DNA from: Liolophura sinensis
Taxonomy: Eukaryota > Mollusca > Polyplacophora > Chitonida > Chitonidae
Length of the DNA: 64,000 bases
NCBI RefSeq assembly: GCF_032854445.1
Contig: NC_088307.1
Coordinates: 24,129,953-24,193,952, forward strand
Reading direction: 5' to 3'
A program made the translations under genes and the position numbers. A model generated the notes under the pieces. That model did not search any database, was not told the DNA's origin, and saw only the letters and a list, made by a program, of their open reading frames with translations. Below, piece after piece: positions 18,503 to 30,594 of this stretch (position 1 is its first letter; each line of letters opens with the position of its first letter).

Positions 18503-21500
18503 GTAAGGTCGCATTACTGTAGCAATCAGGACATTTTAATCAGGTCACAACTGTCTCAAACTGTCAACACCATAATTCAGATTTAAAACTGCGTGGTTCC
18601 TTTGTCTGAATGACAAAAAGTACTTTATTGCATTTCATGGACTGGATGAAAACAGATCTTGTTATTGTTACAACAACAACATAATCGTGCTCTGAAGACA
18701 ATGTACATAAATCAGTTAGGCCTATACGATGGAGGTATGTATAGAAGGAAGAACAAATTGCCCAGTTAGCCCAGCGAGCCAGCCGCTGTGTCTTTCTACT
18801 CTGAATGAAACCTCCCTCGGCCAGGCAATCTGTGGTCCAATGTAGGATACCGCGCGTCACAAAAGGGCATCCGCGAGCGTGAGCCGTTCGTCTCGAAAGA
18901 GATCCCACCATGCGCACTTACTTTGAGTAAAAAGCGTCAACTCCAAATTCTGCACCCAACAAAGATATAGTGAGGTTGTATTTGTGCGTCTAAGTGGGCA
19001 TTTTAATCACATCTATAGAACTATTGTATCGGAAGATGTAGTATGTAAAGGACAGCGATATTTATTCAGCTGTAAGGAACATTGTTTATTTTTTCACTAT
19101 TTTCCGGTGTACAAAGTGCTTTAAAATTATGTTTTGCATGTTTTGTTTGTGGCATTTACCTGGTGCTGACGGATTACGGACCCTGGAAAAATTGGTCATG
19201 TTTGAGTTCCATAAACTCACATTTCCGCACAACTAATGATATCTAGTTTAGAAATATAAGATCGAGCAAATACTTAACTGTATGTGCACATGTGCCATTT
19301 TAGGTCCCCATAAGCGGTTTGTGAACAAGTTTGAGTTTTGTAAACTCTACATCCCTGTATTTCTCGAAAAGCACTGTTGGTCAGCTTTTAGGTGCACGTG
19401 CACAGCCCCCTCTGATTTTAAGTGTATAACTCACTGAAGAGGATGACCTGCTGTGAATACATGCCTCTCTGCCTCTCAAGGTTTGTTACCTTCCTGCTAA
19501 TGTTTGTCCATACGCAGTCATAACATTAATGTATATATGTAAATAGACAATCTTGCATTGTAAAACAAAAAAACAATTACCAGTTTAAATGATTTAATAA
19601 AAGTGCTGATTTGACGGGCCATGATATCCGAAAGGGAAGTAGTGGCTCTAAAACCAGTATTTCAGCAACAAAAATTGTCTATATAAGACGTGAGCCACTG
19701 CTTACGGACACATTTATGTACCGTCGTGGCAGGGGTTAATAAACTTTGGTTCATTGAAATGGAATATGAGCATGTCTAACTCCCATCGGACAGGAATGTC
19801 GTCCTTTTTTAAACCTCCACAGGGATAATATATATGTTGGCGGCACGTTGTTTTATGACTATTTAAAAATGGCTCTTTATGATGAAATCTAAGAATTGAA
19901 AATTCAAATCAACGACATGAAGTTGAGTTTTCTTTGCACGAGTAACTGCATCAGCAGATGGCCACTATTTTATCCAGATTTGATAAGGAGTTTCCAGGTG
20001 AAATGGTCCAAAGCCAAAATATGTATTCCAAATCATCATCAGGGAAACAGAAGAAATGAGACATAAACAGCCTTGATTTTGTCAAATATGAAGACAAAAC
20101 ATATCGACGGAAATTCCAACATGATTTGTATGTCATGGTGAAAATATTAATGCATCACATTTCAATTCACTGCATTGAAGCACTGTGACCTACTCATGTC
20201 CGTTACTGAAAGGGAACTAATGAATCGATGAAAAAGTTATTAAATCGATGAAAAAGTCTTTATATTAGAACTGTTTAAAAATATACTTAAAAAAAAACCT
20301 TTCTAGTGTTTTAGTCCATGGGCCAGACATGATATTGGTACCAGCTGAGGTGGCCAAACCTAATTGGTATCAACATGTTTGTAGGGTCAGTAGAAGTAAA
20401 TTAAGACATGATAGCCTTTCTGCAATGGTAGCTTTATCATACATTTTGATAAAATGAAAAATCACCTTACAAGGCGTTGCGCAAATGACAAAAAGCAAGA
20501 GAAAGGTCAGTATATCGTGGACTCTCGGTTAGTAATATTATAAGACCAATTTAAAAGGGTGGTTTGTATTGTTTATTAAACAAAGATTTAGCAGTCCACA
20601 TTTTGTCTTTATTTCATATACACTATTAGCTGAATATTGAGTTGACGTGTACATTTACATGTAGAATTTGCAAGGTTTATATGTTCATCTGTGTACTTGT
20701 TTTATTAACAACCTTTATTACCATGAGTTAAGGTAGATTAGCTCAGGTAAGTAAACATTTGTGTCATTTCCTTATACCTGTGATCTACAAGTCTCAAAAC
20801 TACAATGTCAGAGCTTTGATCAGATATTTTGACCCTCCATTAAGAACACTTGTAATTGAAAGTTCCACCATTGGAAGGACTCTGTAGGTAATACTGTAGA
20901 GTGTAAATGTCTACTTTAAAGTTAGACAAAGAAAAATAAATACTATTATGAGGCATATGTCAGATGAAATACTTTTCTTTCAATTTTTTTACAACATGGT
21001 AAATTACCTTTAAAACACTGGATACTTGAGTGGAATCATTCTGATCATAGTGTGAACAGTGACGTCACATAAGGTTTTTTGCCAATGGATAAATGCAGTC
21101 TGCTAACTACTACATTAAAATGCACAGGGATTCTACTGATGGACTATAAGCATCCCCGAGGCCTGGTCTGTTTGCATTGTTTTAATGTGATTGGATGTTA
21201 AATGTGATGACAACACAGTATTTTGAGTAATTCTGGACCAGTGACATCTAATAAATTGCAATTAACATCACTGAATATTTTTTAACCTGATTCTGCTTAA
21301 GCCATGGTGCTAGGGGCATATAAATTGCTACCATTTTTGCTGCAAAAGTTAATGAAAATGCACATTGAAAAACTTTTCTTATAAGGAATGTTCTCCTTCC
21401 TAGTTCATCATAATGACACCTCATTATAGACAGAACAATGTTACATTTCATAGTTTTGAGCAACCAAGTTTCTCACAAGGAACAGGAGGTGATAAATAAC

Positions 21501-24500
21501 ATGGAGCTAAATGGGCAAAATGCTGATTTTTGCTGATTCCCAAAATTAAAGTACAACAGGATAGTAAAACTACAATGTCCGAAGGCTTGATACATTCTGA
21601 TTACTTTTCCCCGAAAGCATTTCTTAACTGAAAGCTATATTTTTCACGTTTTATGGTAAAGTCCTCGTAAAGACCTATCTAACCTGGATTAAATTTGCTT
21701 TGTTTTCACCTCCAGTACTCTAGTCACATGACCAAAAAGTGTGATGATGATTGGCTCAAAGCAGTATGACATCGCTGTAAAACTGTGAAAAAAAAAAATA
21801 ATAATAATGTAAATAAAAATATGAGACCTTCCCGTTAATATTCTTATTCTGCCTTTTTAAAATCTGTCTAAGCAGTCAATGCTTTTCAAAATTAAAATCA
21901 AAATTTGTTTTTTAAAATTAAAATTTTTCAGAATTTACATAATTTATATGTGAAGTACAGTATACGGTGTGCATCTTTTCTTTTACAGTCGGTCACTTTT
22001 CACACAGATGTTGGAGACATCAAAATGGAGTTATTCTGTGAACAAGTGCCAAAAGCTTGTGAGGTATCTATCTTACTTTTACTGTTTATGACGGCTTTGA
22101 TGGCCTAATGGTTAGATCGTTGGCCTCAGCGATCGAACCCGGGTTGGGTCATACCAAAGACTTTAAAATAGTGCTTACTGCTGCCGCGCTTGGTGCTCAG
22201 CACTGGTAGTACAGAGCGAAGAAACGTAAGTTGTTGTCCCGGTGTCAGTATAATGTGACTGGATGGGGTGTCATGTCTAGTGTCTTCGGCATGATGCTTC
22301 AGTGGCCGCACCTCTTTGGTATCATGGACTCATGCTGCCACAAGAAGGCACAATATATGACTCATCATCGTCATATGATTGAAGAAAAGCATGATATTAA
22401 ATCCCAAGCATACATACATACATACTGTTCATGATATTTTATAACTGGTGTGTCAGTACTATTAAAGACTTGACCAGGTGTCTGAAATTTTGTTAGTTAT
22501 GCATTACTGTATATTCTGAGATCACTACAGTTGTGCTTATTAGTTACTGGTAGTATCAGGAAGTAAGTTGTTTTTTTCAAACCTGGAACTATTTGTATGT
22601 GATTTTACCTGCTGTAATATGTATTGCATTAAACTGACATGTATTATGCAAAATTATGGTATGACAAAATTAGGAATTCGATACTGAAATCTTTTATGTA
22701 TTTTTTTCTCCTTTGGTAACAATACAATATCAGTCTTAAAGAAAATTAGTACAAAAAACAGAATTGAATGGAAATGAGGCGAGATCTGTTTGCTTCTACA
22801 ACTGACAGTTGTCTTCTTTCTCACCCCCACTCCCCACCCCCCATCAGAATTTCCTGGCTTTGTGTGCCAGTGACTACTACAACGACTGCATCTTCCACCG
22901 TGTGATCAAAGGCTTTATGATACAGACAGGAGACCCCACAGGTAAATCAGACACTGTTCAAAAGTTTGAGTATTAAGATATATTCATAATGCATGTATTG
23001 CCTGTGACCTTAGTCTTAGATGTACATTCCATTTGTTAAGTCATCTTTGTAAACATTATATGTAGGTCATAACCTGACCCTATCAGAAAAAAAATAGGAT
23101 GGTTGTAGTGGACTCTTTTTTTTTTTTCTTAAATGGTGAGAAAGTTTTCACCAATTTCTAAGTTCTCATCATTTTTAAAATTTCAAATGAAAAAGCCATT
23201 AGTTATAAATCATCTAATGGTAACAGGTCACTTCTTAACAAACTACGAGAGACTGGTCTTCCGTATTTGAAATACCTTAATTCACCTAACGTGTGGAATG
23301 TAAAAATGCACTCTTTCAGAAGCATACATTAAAAGGCCATATATTAATACTTTTTATGCCAAGATTTAAGTTTTTCTAACAGAATTTCAAAAGAAAGAAA
23401 GTGACCCTATGAAGTGGATCACGCAATCAGAATCAAGCAAAATGCGTCACTTGAAAACATGCAAATTTTAGGTGAAATACAGTCACTAACAAGAGGCCTA
23501 ACCTGACAAGAGGGATGACTGTTTTGGGGAGATGAATGAAGCTTCTGGTATTAATCAAACCTGGCTGTGAGAAAATAGCTGCTATTTGTTTTACCCCTCT
23601 CCATCTTGCCTTTCTTTTTTTCATACATGCAAGTATATTGGATATGTCAAATTTTCATATACAAATAACCTATTTTATGGCAAGTAGCGGATCACATGCC
23701 TGAAACTGAGATTAGACAAGAACAAGACACTAACTAATTTTTCACCTCATCTATGTCCCAGGGACAGGGAAAGGAGGGTCCAGTATATGGGGGGACAAAT
23801 TTGAGGATGAATTTCGAGATGGATTAAAGGTATGTCAATTGAAGTGCTGCTTGTTCTCTATTAAAGGTACTGCTGTACTCTATATTAATTGTGTTGTAAT
23901 TCTTTATCTTCAGTATTGTTTTGCACTGCAGTACTTTCTGTACTGTGTTTAAAAATGCTAAAGTTAACATGCTTTCCTCTTTTTATAGTGCTTTATTATA
24001 AATGTGTTTAAATTGCTGAAATAGGCCTGCTAAGCGTATGTTTAAAAATCAACTCTGTTGAAATTGCTGCAAAGAGGGGTGGGTGGGGGGGGGGTGCCTG
24101 GGAAAGCCTTGGAATTGAGTCAACAGAACGAAATCTGTTTTCCAACATCTGTGACGTGGCTTAATGAACTGTTGTGTATAGCATGTAGATGACTGAAAGT
24201 TCAAGTTAATTACCCTAATTCTTCTAAAATTATTCTGTTGTTACTATTGAACATAGAATATTACATTTCTTTACCCTTCTTTTGAAAAAGGAAAAGAAAA
24301 GAAAAGGAAAGATCTGAGTATGTTATTCATTAGATGGCCTGACTATGTGAGAAAAAAAGGAAACTCAATATTCATGCTACAGTTACATATATAGTGCCAA
24401 ATGCCAAAAATGAGCAGACCAGGTGTCCCAAAAATTAGAAGAAATAGTGTAAGGCCATTTTACATGGCTTGAGGTTGTGTAAGTGTGGAATATTTATTCC

Positions 24501-25947
24501 ATGTAGCCAGGAAAGTGTGAATATTAAGTCTTTAAAAGCCTGGAAAATTGAAATCTTTCAAGTGCACATTGAGCCCTTTTACACTGTCATAGTAACAGCT
24601 AGAATCTGTGTCTTTAATTACAGCATAATGTCAGGGGTGTGGTTTCCATGGCGAACAACGGGCCAGACAGCAACGGATCACAGTTTTTCATCACTCTCTC
24701 CAAACAGCAGCACCTGGACATGAAGTACACTGTGCTTGGCAAGTAAGTGGATGTCTAACTGGACACTAAACCTTCTGACTTTTGGGACACCTAGTCTGCT
24801 CTGTTTTGCCATTATTCGTGGAACTGTAGCAGGAATATTTAGTTTCTGTTTTTTTTTTTTTCACATGGCTAGTCCATCTAATGAACTGAATATTCATATC
24901 TTTACGTTTAAAAAAAACTGGGAGAGAAATGTAATTCTTTGCTTTCAGCACTACTAGTATCTGTCCTAAAAATTAGAAGCATTGGGGTATGAAACAAGAC
25001 AACAATATACATTATACTTTACCATCTTTATTTATTGCCATCTAGGCCACACAAACAAGAAACGGACGAAATAATATTATTCAGATTCCACGGCCAATGA
25101 CAGGATTGAACCCTCATCTTGGTTAGGACTTGAGCATCTTAACCAGTGAGCCACTGGCCATTCTTAGTATTAGATTTTCAGTGTAAAAGACATAACATTG
25201 CTGACAAAAGATGCCTCCAGATATCCTTTTTGTAGGTATTTATCATACAAAAATGATCGAAGAACAAGGACGGTTTATTCCTCATATAGATGCATATATG
25301 TAAATAAGATTAAGGATACATTGGATGTATGTAATTCTTTATTTTACTGACATATATCACACTGATATGAACATGTTTATCCAGTAGTTTTTTAACTTGA
25401 TGGTAAAACTTGATGAATAGACAACAGCCATTAAGAGTTAAAGGGTTAGCTTTGTGTTTTAATTCAGAGTTTTAAACTTCATTAATCATGCTGGCTTCTT
25501 CTCCGGCCGTAAGCGGGAAGGTCTGCCAGCAACCTGCGGATGGTCGTGGGTTTCCCCCGGGCTCTGGCCGGTTTCCTCCCACCATAATGCTGGCCGCCAT
25601 TGTATAAATGAAATATTCTTTACACAGTTAAACACCAATCAAATAATTAAATAAATAATAAACGTTATTAAAGTGATTAAGGTATGTACATGTGGATCAT
25701 TACTCTTCACAGTGAAAGATTTCTTCATTTTGCTATAGATATAAAAAATATATCAAAAGTCTGAATATCTGCATTAAATAATGAAATTTGTTTTTTTCAA
25801 ATTTGGCCTTTTTCTTGCAGGGTAATTGATGGCTTTGACACACTAGAGGAAATAGAGAAGGCCCAAGTGAATGAGAAAAATTACAGACCTCTGACAGAAC
25901 TGAGGATACAGAGTGTGACGATTCACGCAAACCCGTTGGCTGGCTAA
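18500..25947 (+). CDS. PPIL3: PPIL3, peptidyl-prolyl cis-trans isomerase-like 3, complete, 6 coding exons
   Basis: Cyclophilin-type prolyl isomerase associated with the spliceosome. Coding exons: 18500-18502 (ATG only), 21989-22063, 22848-22941, 23762-23829, 24624-24742, 25821-25947. All junctions are GT-AG with matching phases; the sum is 161 codons plus stop, exactly the length of vertebrate PPIL3. N-terminus: [19 protein letters not shown]. Active-site region [14 protein letters not shown] gives Arg44, Phe49, Met50 and Gln52; SQFFITL follows at 99-105. The position of CypA Trp121 is His110 ([11 protein letters not shown]), as in PPIL3 relatives. C-terminus: [15 protein letters not shown]. 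The last exon seeds a 72-bp tandem array. Confidence 0.95.
18503..21988 (+). other. PPIL3 intron 1
   Basis: 3.5 kb, AT-rich. A dispersed repeat at about 21240-21345 ('gcaattaacatcactgaata', 'aagccatggtgctaggggca') recurs near 30600-30760, 41160-41280, 55290-55400 and 60140-60320. A poly-A/AT stretch lies near 21785-21825. No other gene is recognised. Confidence 0.5.
21989..22063 (+). CDS. PPIL3: PPIL3 coding exon 2
   Basis: Acceptor cttttacag, donor tgtgag/gtatct; phase 0 both ends; 25 codons [20 protein letters not shown] then PKACE, the first two cyclophilin strands. Confidence 0.95.
22086..22425 (+). mobile_element. SINE-like repeat (family C)
   Basis: tRNA-like head 'ggcctaatggttagatcgtt', B-box-like 'gatcgaacccgggttgggtc', body 'gtgtcagtataatgtgactg', 'catgatgcttcagtggccgc', then a 'gcatacatacatacata' tail. 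The best-preserved family C copy; in PPIL3 intron 2. Confidence 0.8.
22848..22941 (+). CDS. PPIL3: PPIL3 coding exon 3 (active-site motif)
   Basis: Acceptor ccccatcag after a C/T-rich tract, donor cacag/gtaaat; phase 0 in, 1 out. It encodes [20 protein letters not shown] then [12 protein letters not shown], with the cyclophilin residues Arg, Phe, Met and Gln. Confidence 0.97.
23762..23829 (+). CDS. PPIL3: PPIL3 coding exon 4
   Basis: Acceptor atgtcccag, donor taaag/gtatgt; phase 1 in, 0 out. It encodes [18 protein letters not shown] then RDGLK. Confidence 0.96.
24315..24465 (+). repeat. Dispersed repeat copy 1
   Basis: 'gatctgagtatgttattcat ... gagcagaccaggtgtcccaa ... ttagaagaaatagtgta' is similar to 53665-53810 on the same strand. 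Unclassified; in PPIL3 intron 4. Confidence 0.7.
24624..24742 (+). CDS. PPIL3: PPIL3 coding exon 5
   Basis: Acceptor tttaattacag, donor ggcaa/gtaagt; phase 0 in, 2 out. It encodes [39 protein letters not shown]. Confidence 0.97.
25485..25662 (+). mobile_element. SINE (family A), 5'-truncated
   Basis: Begins at 'catgctggcttcttctccgg' and continues colinear with the full copy through 'cccgggctctggccggtttc', ending 'caatcaaataattaaataaa'. In the last PPIL3 intron. Confidence 0.8.
25821..25947 (+). CDS. PPIL3: PPIL3 terminal exon
   Basis: Acceptor tttcttgcag; one base completes Lys120; stop TAA 25945-25947. It encodes [41 protein letters not shown]. The 3' part of the exon is the first unit of the 72-bp array. 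Confidence 0.97.
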
Positions 25948-26625
25948 AAGGATTAGACTTCTGACAGAACTGAGGATACAGACTGTGACGATTCACGCAA
26001 ACCCTTTGGCTGGCTGAGAGGATTACAGACTTCTGACAGAACTGAGGATACAGTCTGTGACGATTCACGCAAACCCTTTGGCTGGCTGAGAGGATTACAG
26101 ACTTCTAACAGAACTGAGGATACAGTCTGTGACGATTCACACAAACTCGTTGACTGGCTGAGAGGATTACAGACTTCTGACAGAACTGAGGATACAGTCT
26201 GTGACGATTCACGCATACTCATTGACTGGCTAAGAGGATTACAGACTTCTGACAGAACTGAGGATACAGTCTGTGACGATTCACACATACTCATTGACTG
26301 GCTGAGAGGATTACAGACTTCTGACAGAACTGAGGATACAGACTGTGACGATTCACGCAAACCTGTTGGCTGGCTGAGAGGATTACAGACTTCTGACAGA
26401 CTGAAGGTACAGACTCAGTCAATTCACACAAATACTGTCAGCTGGCTGAGAGGATTACAGACTTCTGACAGAACTGAGCATACGAACTGTGATGATTCAC
26501 ACAAACCAGTTAGCAGGCGGAGAGGATTACAGACTTCTGATAGAACTGAGGATACGAACTGTGATGATTCATGCAAACCCGTTAGCTGGCTTAGAGAATT
26601 TGAATTCACGCCAACAGGTTAGCTC
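25885..26625 (+). repeat. 72-bp tandem array (about ten units) seeded by the last PPIL3 exon
   Basis: Unit 1 is the coding end (CCTCTGACAGAACTGAGGAT through ATTCACGCAAACCCGTTGGC and the stop). Copies of 'acttctgacagaactgagg' start at 25957, 26029, 26101 and 26173, exactly 72 bp apart, and degenerate after about 26390. Unit 1 has TAA at the stop; later units mostly have ggcTGA. No splice acceptor lies inside, so the array would sit in the 3' UTR. Confidence 0.95.
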
Positions 26626-28018
26626 CTGAGAGAATTACATCCTGAGGGAAATGAGTATACAAACTGAACAATTCATGAATATGCATTAGCTGGCTGAGAG
26701 AAATACAGATGGAATCATACCAGTGGGCTGAAGACATTAACACAAACCAGTTTGGCTGGGAGACAGAATTTCAAAGTACATCTGAGACAAGTACATACAA
26801 AGGCTCTAGGTATTAAGTTGCTAAGAGAACTAAAAGACACTTTAACAGTGCAATCCCTCGCCCCAGTAAACTGTATAAATTCCCTTAATCTCTGCAGATA
26901 AACTAACTGTGGTCTGCATTTTTTTTCCTGTCTCTTAATATTGATGAGTTGTTCAAAAAAATTCCTCCTTCTAGAATCCGCACATAAACCCATAAAGACG
27001 GTCACGGGCGTCATAAAGTGAAACATTCTTTATCACAGCGGTAAACACCAGTCAGTCATAAAATAAACTGACGTTACATCAACCGCATGAGATATATTTA
27101 ATGTACCGATGTCTAGGAAGCTAATCTCCTTAAAATGTCCCATTACAGTGTTTTTCGGTATTACGACAAACTGATTTAGCTACACCATGGATACACATGT
27201 ACATTAGGTATGATGGAAAGTGGTGGCGGCCGATCAAAATTGGCGTGATTTCAAGTTCTGATTTACAGAGTTCTGTCCCTTCCCATGGTTTGGAGAAGCC
27301 ACGTGGCATGTCTTTATCTACCTGAAATTTGTATTGTCTCCGCAAGGAGTAGAATCTGTGAACAGTCCCTATGACTTCATGAATATTCATTATAATATCG
27401 TCACATGACACAGTGATCATCTGTCCAGTCACACACATCCACTGTATGTACTCGATTTTTTTCCGAGTAGACCCTCATAATTGTTCATCATCGTCAGAAA
27501 GTGATAGCATTTTAATTACATGTATATAAAGAATACTCGACACATCACAGTACTTGTTCTTGATTGTTGTTTGTTGTTTCGTGGTTTATTGTCTTGGGTT
27601 ATACGGCAAAAAACATTTCTCAACTCCTGCGCGAAAAAGCATGCACCAAAATCTGCGATAAGCATGCATCTGAACTAATGTCAAAACCTGCGAAAACAAA
27701 ACAAATGAGCGTTCGTTTGCACGTGAGGCAGTCCGTCGGCAAACTTGCTAAAGATCATTGGGATACCTCGAGCAGACAGGTTTCCAACCATACATAATAA
27801 TGACTACCGTCGTACAAGTGAAAATGGCGTTTAACAACAATGACTTCAAATCGTGACCACGTCTTTAGTTCTACAGCTCAAGTCTCAAATTCAGTTTGAT
27901 TTTGAATGTGGCTAGTAAGTCAGTAAATTCTGTAGATAAAACTATCAATAAACCAGGATTTCTCGTGTGAGTGGCAGAGAATCCTAAATGTGACGGTTCA
28001 GTGTATAGAGCATGAAAG
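26626..28018. other. Intergenic, no gene recognised
   Basis: Starts with decayed 72-bp units (to about 26720). A SINE tail fragment lies at about 26990-27070 ('ggtaaacaccagtcagtcat'). A 102-codon minus frame at 27130-27438 has no recognised motifs. Confidence 0.4.
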
Positions 28019-28031
28019 TCAAAGAACCGTA

Positions 28032-28288
28032 CGGGGGCCTCGGTGGCTCAGTTTGTTAGCGCGCTAGCGCAGCATAATGACCCAGTAGCCTCTGACCAAT
28101 GCGGTCGCTGTGAGTTAACTCCAGCTCATGCTGACTTCCTCTCCGACCGTATGTGGGAAAGTCTGTCAGCAACCTGCAGTTGGTCGTGAGCTTCCCACGG
28201 GCTCTGTCCGGTTTCCTCCCACCATAATGCTGGCCGCCGTCGTATAAATGGAATATTCTTGAGTAAAGCACCAATCAAATCAAATCAA
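28032..28288 (+). mobile_element. SINE (family A), full length with 13-bp target-site duplication
   Basis: tRNA-like head 'gggggcctcggtggctcagt', B-box-like 'gtgagttaactccagctcat', body 'gggctctgtccggtttcctc', tail 'caatcaaatcaaatcaa'. The flanks share tcaaagaaccgta (28019-28031 and 28289-28301), a perfect 13-bp duplication. Confidence 0.93.
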
Positions 28289-28400
28289 TCAAAGAACCGT
28301 AATGCAGTATTCCCATCTATGGAAGACACCTGCAGGTTCAGTTCAGCGTTTTAGAAGGTAACCTTGGTATTTTCTCCATTGGTACTCGGCACAATGGAAT

Positions 28401-28956
28401 ATATCGGGCGGGCATAAAAAAATGGGCCGTACTTTGATGCTGCATTGCTCCATTATCCTTTGTTCAAACCCTTTCAAACTCTAGACATTCAAATGGCATG
28501 ATTTTGTTAATATACCGATCAATTTTCAAGGTCATAGCTTGAGTAGTCTGTACACAGGGTTAAAATGATAACATAGCCTCAGAAACGCACGTTCCGGTGA
28601 CCCGCATTGCATCACATGTGTCACGAGTAGAGCGCGCTCTGCACCTGTGTGACAATCAAGTGTCATCTGGAAAGTTCTCAGGCCTGAGTGTCAGAGAAAC
28701 CCTTCTCTGACACTCAGATCACCTTTTCAAGTAAAACAAGGTAGAACATCATTTTAAAATGTCCGGAACATGCGTTTTTGATTCTATTTTGATTTTGGTC
28801 CCATGAACAGAAATCTTAAAGGATGAAATTGAAATTTGGTCTGTATACTCAAGACTTAATGGCTTTTGAGTGTGTAAATTTTTAGCAGCTGACGTAAGAG
28901 GGTTTCGGAGATTTTGAGTGTCGAAGTACGGCCCATTTTTTAAGCCCACCCGATAC
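28401..28956. mobile_element. MITE-like element with about 35-bp inverted ends
   Basis: Left end 28401-28436 (tatcgggcgggcataaaaaa, tgggccgtactttg) and right end 28919-28956 are near-perfect reverse complements, 555 bp overall. No coding sequence is inside. A direct TA-type duplication is possible but not certain. Confidence 0.75.
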
Positions 28957-29509
28957 ATATATGAGGCCAAGACGACCAGATATTCTGGTATGCTGTAAGA
29001 GGGTGACGTCACATATCGTGCGTTCGATAACAATAGATAGGTAACTGTGCCGTGGAATGCTTCCAAAAAATGATGCTTCCAGAAATTTCCCCAGCGATCT
29101 TTGCTTTAACGTTCCCGTCAAGAATTTGACATACACGAGTGCTGAAGGTGCGACTCCAGTCAACCCGACTGTTTCGTCAAATTGTAAGCACTCGTTTATG
29201 CGACATTTATACTGACGTGACCCAACGAGAATCGGCGCTAGTTGCAGTCCTAGTTTTCTGGCGCTGTTACAATACTAGCTCGATGTCAAACTGGGTTAAG
29301 TCGCGTTGTATAACCGTGTATGGCCCCTCAGCCTTCATTTGGAAAGGGTTGTAGACAATCACTAATTTTTGGTCATGAGTCAAAATAGATGCCGCAGAAA
29401 GCCAACAATTTGAGAGTGTTTGACCGAACTTGGCCGACAATTACCTTGGATTTTAGAATGGCAGACAACAGAACACTATATACAGCTTACGTACATTGTG
29501 AAAGTCAAT

Positions 29510-29605
29510 ACATTTATTTATTGTGTTTATTTTACGCCGCACTCAAGACAATAACACTTATACGACGGCGGCTGGTATTAAGATGGGAGGATAGCGGTGC
29601 TGGAA
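29510..29605 (-). mobile_element. SINE (family A), inverted 3' fragment
   Basis: 'ttattttacgccgcactcaa', 'cttatacgacggcggctggt', 'attaagatgggaggat': the 3' body of family A in minus orientation. Confidence 0.75.
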
Positions 29606-29684
29606 ATGGGCCGTTTTGGTCTTGTGTGAAGTTTTATGTGAGATTACTTTGCCTTCGAGCATTATTCATGGCATTCCAGTGGGA

Positions 29685-29890
29685 TACTTACAGAAGTCCG
29701 AAGTGGATATTCCACTGCAGCGTCAACAGTGCGACGTCACAATGGGTAGACCAAATACGTCACAGACGAAACCACAGCCGGCAACATGTTTCGCGTCGCG
29801 CAACAAAAGACTTGTGACGTACATGTCCTACGTCACACTAGCGCCACCATGTGTGAGAGGAAAATCTGCCGATACCCCATTGACCTCCCA
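29685..29890 (+). repeat. Dispersed repeat, copy 1 of 2
   Basis: Shares 'cttgtgacgtacatgtcc', 'cgtcacacta' and 'gaggaaaatctgcc' in the same order with 63150-63305. Unclassified; GC-richer than its surroundings. Confidence 0.6.
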
Positions 29891-30339
29891 CTGCTAGTGT
29901 CCCGTGCGGAAACGCACAGTGCATTGTTTGACACCAAGCATTCAGATTTAATCCATCCCTGAAACTGTGATATCATGTAAATGAATTATTTGTATCATGA
30001 CAATCAATTAATCAGTCAGTCAGTCATGGCAAACTTCCAATATTCGATGCACTGAAACTATACAAGTATAGTATAGAGAAATATCTTTTGAACGTCATTG
30101 CGCATATACTGTTTCAACTATATACCCATTAACCATATATATGCAGTCGGTTTTTGTGATTAGTGCCTCTTTTATCTGTACTGTCAGTCGTTCTTCTGTT
30201 ACCATTTTATGGGTCTATAACAGAGTATGCCAAGAGCGAAACCTTGTGCGTAGGATCGCTTTGAAGATAGTAAACGGTGTTGGCATATTTCTGTATACAT
30301 TACTTGATGGTAATCTGATGGTATGTATTCCATGCATGT

Positions 30340-30450
30340 AACCTTCGCCGTGGGTTTCTGCCCAGATTTTCTCCCACCATAGTGCTTGCCGCCGTAGTAT
30401 AAGCGAAATATTCTTGAGAATGACCTAAAACACCAATCAAATAAATTGTA
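30340..30450 (+). mobile_element. SINE (family A), 5'-truncated 3' fragment
   Basis: 'ccgtgggtttctgcccagat', 'tcccaccatagtgcttgccg', 'caccaatcaaataaattg'. Confidence 0.75.
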
Positions 30451-30594
30451 AAGACACATCTTCTTTTCAATACACAAATAACAAAGGAAGCTGTCTTCAC
30501 TCCTCGAAATGCGCAATGAAGCATTCGGCTGGGCCAGGAGTATATACATCTTTGTATTTTAAATGTGATGACAATACAGCATTTTCAATAATTC

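Noticed and set aside
18564-18917. 117-codon minus frame near the PPIL3 start, as a TRUB2 5' exon
   Set aside because: No TRUB2-like N-terminal sequence, and TRUB2 already has a good start at 17273.
27130-27438. 102-codon minus frame
   Set aside because: No recognisable domain and no matching exons around it; the apparent donor (ttcag/gtagat) alone is weak evidence.
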